Part shown: positions 13,186-14,105 of the stretch, one piece after another
How the letters are laid out: every line of letters starts with the position of its first letter
How positions within the stretch are numbered: the first letter of the stretch is position 1
From: Mycobacterium sp.
GTDB lineage: Bacteria; Actinomycetota; Actinomycetes; Mycobacteriales; Mycobacteriaceae
Reading direction: 5' to 3'
Length of the DNA stretch: 14,105 bases
NCBI GenBank assembly: GCA_019246375.1
Contig: JAFAQO010000433.1
Span: 1-14,105 of the forward strand
Translations under genes and position numbers: made by a program
Notes under the pieces: model-generated
What the model saw: the letters and a program-made list of their open reading frames with translations, nothing else
The model's database searches: none
Told to the model about the DNA's origin: nothing

Positions 13186-14105
13186 CGCCCAAACCCCTCG
13201 CCGGTGGGTTTGCCTTGCCGCAGCCGGGCCAACCAGCGCGACGCTTCGGTTAGCTGCGGCGGCTCAACGCCCGCGGGCGCCCCGGTCGGCCAGGAGCCCA
13301 GGTATCGCACATCGGCACAACGACGGTGCAGCGCCCTGAGGGCCTCCGCGACAGCGTCGTCGTCGATGTGGCCGACACAGTCCACGAAGAACAGGTAGGT
13401 ACCCAGCACGATGCGGGTGGGCCGGGATTCGATCCTGGTGAGGTCGATATCGCGAATTCCGAACTCGGTCAGTGCCGACACCAGGGCGCCTGGCACGTTG
13501 TCGAGTCCCAGCACGACCGATGTCCGATCGGCCCCGGTCCGGGCCGGCGGCGGGCCGGGTTGGCCAACCAGCAGAAAACGGGTGCGGGCGTTGGGTTCGT
13601 CGACGATGCCTTCAGCCAGCGCCGCCAGCCCGCAGCGTTCGGCGGCGAGCGGTGAGCTCACCGCCGCGTCGACGCGATCGTCGGCCACCTGCCGCGCCGC
13701 TTCGGCATTGGAGTTCGCCGGCCGCAGCTCGACGCCGGGCAGATGGGCGGCGAGCCAGCGCCGTACTTGTGCCGCGGCGACCGGGAACGCCGCCAGCGTA
13801 CGCACCTCGGCGGCGGTGCGGCCAGGCTTGACGGCGATGCTGAAGGCCACATCGAGGATCGTCTCGGCGAACACCTGCAGCGGCGAACCGCTCGCCAAGT
13901 TGTCAAGCGTGGGCGTCACCGACCCGTCGATCGAGTTCTCGATCGGCACGCACGCGTAATCGGCGGTGCCATCCCGGACCGAGTCGAGCGCGGCGGGCGT
14001 GCTGTCGGTAGGCAAGGCCCGCAAGGCATCTGGGTCGTGCTCTGGCACCAGGCCGGCAGCGATCAGCTGCAGCAGCGCCGCTTGACTGAACGTTCCTTCC
14101 GGACC
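13182..14105 (-). CDS. pheA: Prephenate dehydratase, 5' end outside the window
   Basis: The frame stays open to the right edge and begins there with GPEGTFSQAALLQL, the conserved N-terminus of prephenate dehydratase; about 10 residues are missing. The 307 visible residues contain the catalytic domain, with IENSIDGSVTPTLD and the key motif TRFLLVG (Thr-Arg-Phe), and a C-terminal ACT domain with NVPGALVSALTEFG and ESRP, which bind phenylalanine. The enzyme converts prephenate to phenylpyruvate in phenylalanine synthesis and is feedback-regulated through the ACT domain. It is monofunctional: no chorismate mutase part is attached. It is followed by the histidine phosphatase with a 4-nt overlap. 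Confidence 0.97.
   Translation of the reverse strand, partial: GPEGTFSQAALLQLIAAGLVPEHDPDALRALPTDSTPAALDSVRDGTADYACVPIENSIDGSVTPTLDNLASGSPLQVFAETILDVAFSIAVKPGRTAAEVRTLAAFPVAAAQVRRWLAAHLPGVELRPANSNAEAARQVADDRVDAAVSSPLAAERCGLAALAEGIVDEPNARTRFLLVGQPGPPPARTGADRTSVVLGLDNVPGALVSALTEFGIRDIDLTRIESRPTRIVLGTYLFFVDCVGHIDDDAVAEALRALHRRCADVRYLGSWPTGAPAGVEPPQLTEASRWLARLRQGKPTGEGFGR

Noticed and set aside
1..14105. tRNA, rRNA, CRISPR array, insertion sequence, prophage
   Set aside because: No cloverleaf-like gap, no regularly spaced repeats, no transposase, integrase or terminal inverted repeats; the gaps between genes are too short for most of these.

Overview
The window is high-GC, gene-dense DNA of a Mycobacterium that is probably not of the M. 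tuberculosis complex. Gene order and protein content match, from memory, the M. tuberculosis H37Rv stretch Rv3811 to Rv3838c. Several blocks known from H37Rv are missing here: PE_PGRS62 (Rv3812), Rv3817, the whole sulfolipid block Rv3820c-Rv3828c, and Rv3832c/Rv3833. The species cannot be named from the sequence alone.

Layout, left to right. (1) 3' end of an LGFP-repeat cell-wall protein (+). (2) A minus-strand operon of PlsC-like acyltransferases ending in a Cof-type HAD phosphatase. Two acyltransferases look intact; the third (1368-1819) is a pseudogene with an internal deletion of about 0.3 kb that removes most catalytic blocks. (3) A plus-strand pair: a metallo-beta-lactamase-fold protein with a C-terminal Rieske [2Fe-2S] domain, and a small partner whose start overlaps its stop by 4 nt. 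(4) A convergent CrtI/phytoene-dehydrogenase-like flavoprotein, whose stop codon interlocks with that of the small partner in one CTAG. (5) A TetR regulator and a divergent four-helix DUF2834-type membrane protein. A perfect 16-bp palindrome lies between them, and a 14/16 copy lies in front of the flavoprotein, so the three genes look like one small regulon. (6) A PadR regulator with a tandem operator over its own promoter, followed by a two-helix membrane partner. (7) serS (-). (8) A plus-strand septum-formation-type membrane protein, a minimal zincin metalloprotease and a Cys-rich microprotein. (9) A minus-strand pair: pheA (5' end cut by the window) and a histidine-phosphatase protein, overlapping by 4 nt.

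Housekeeping genes (serS, pheA) are interleaved with envelope and lipid genes and two local regulatory circuits. Many genes are translationally coupled through 4-nt overlaps. Several first genes of transcription units have a TANNNT-like -10 hexamer exactly 6 nt before the start codon, suggesting leaderless mRNAs. No rRNA, tRNA, CRISPR array, insertion sequence or prophage was seen. There is no stretch over 300 bases without a gene; the longest gap is 192 bp (3399-3590) and holds one copy of a short dispersed intergenic repeat.
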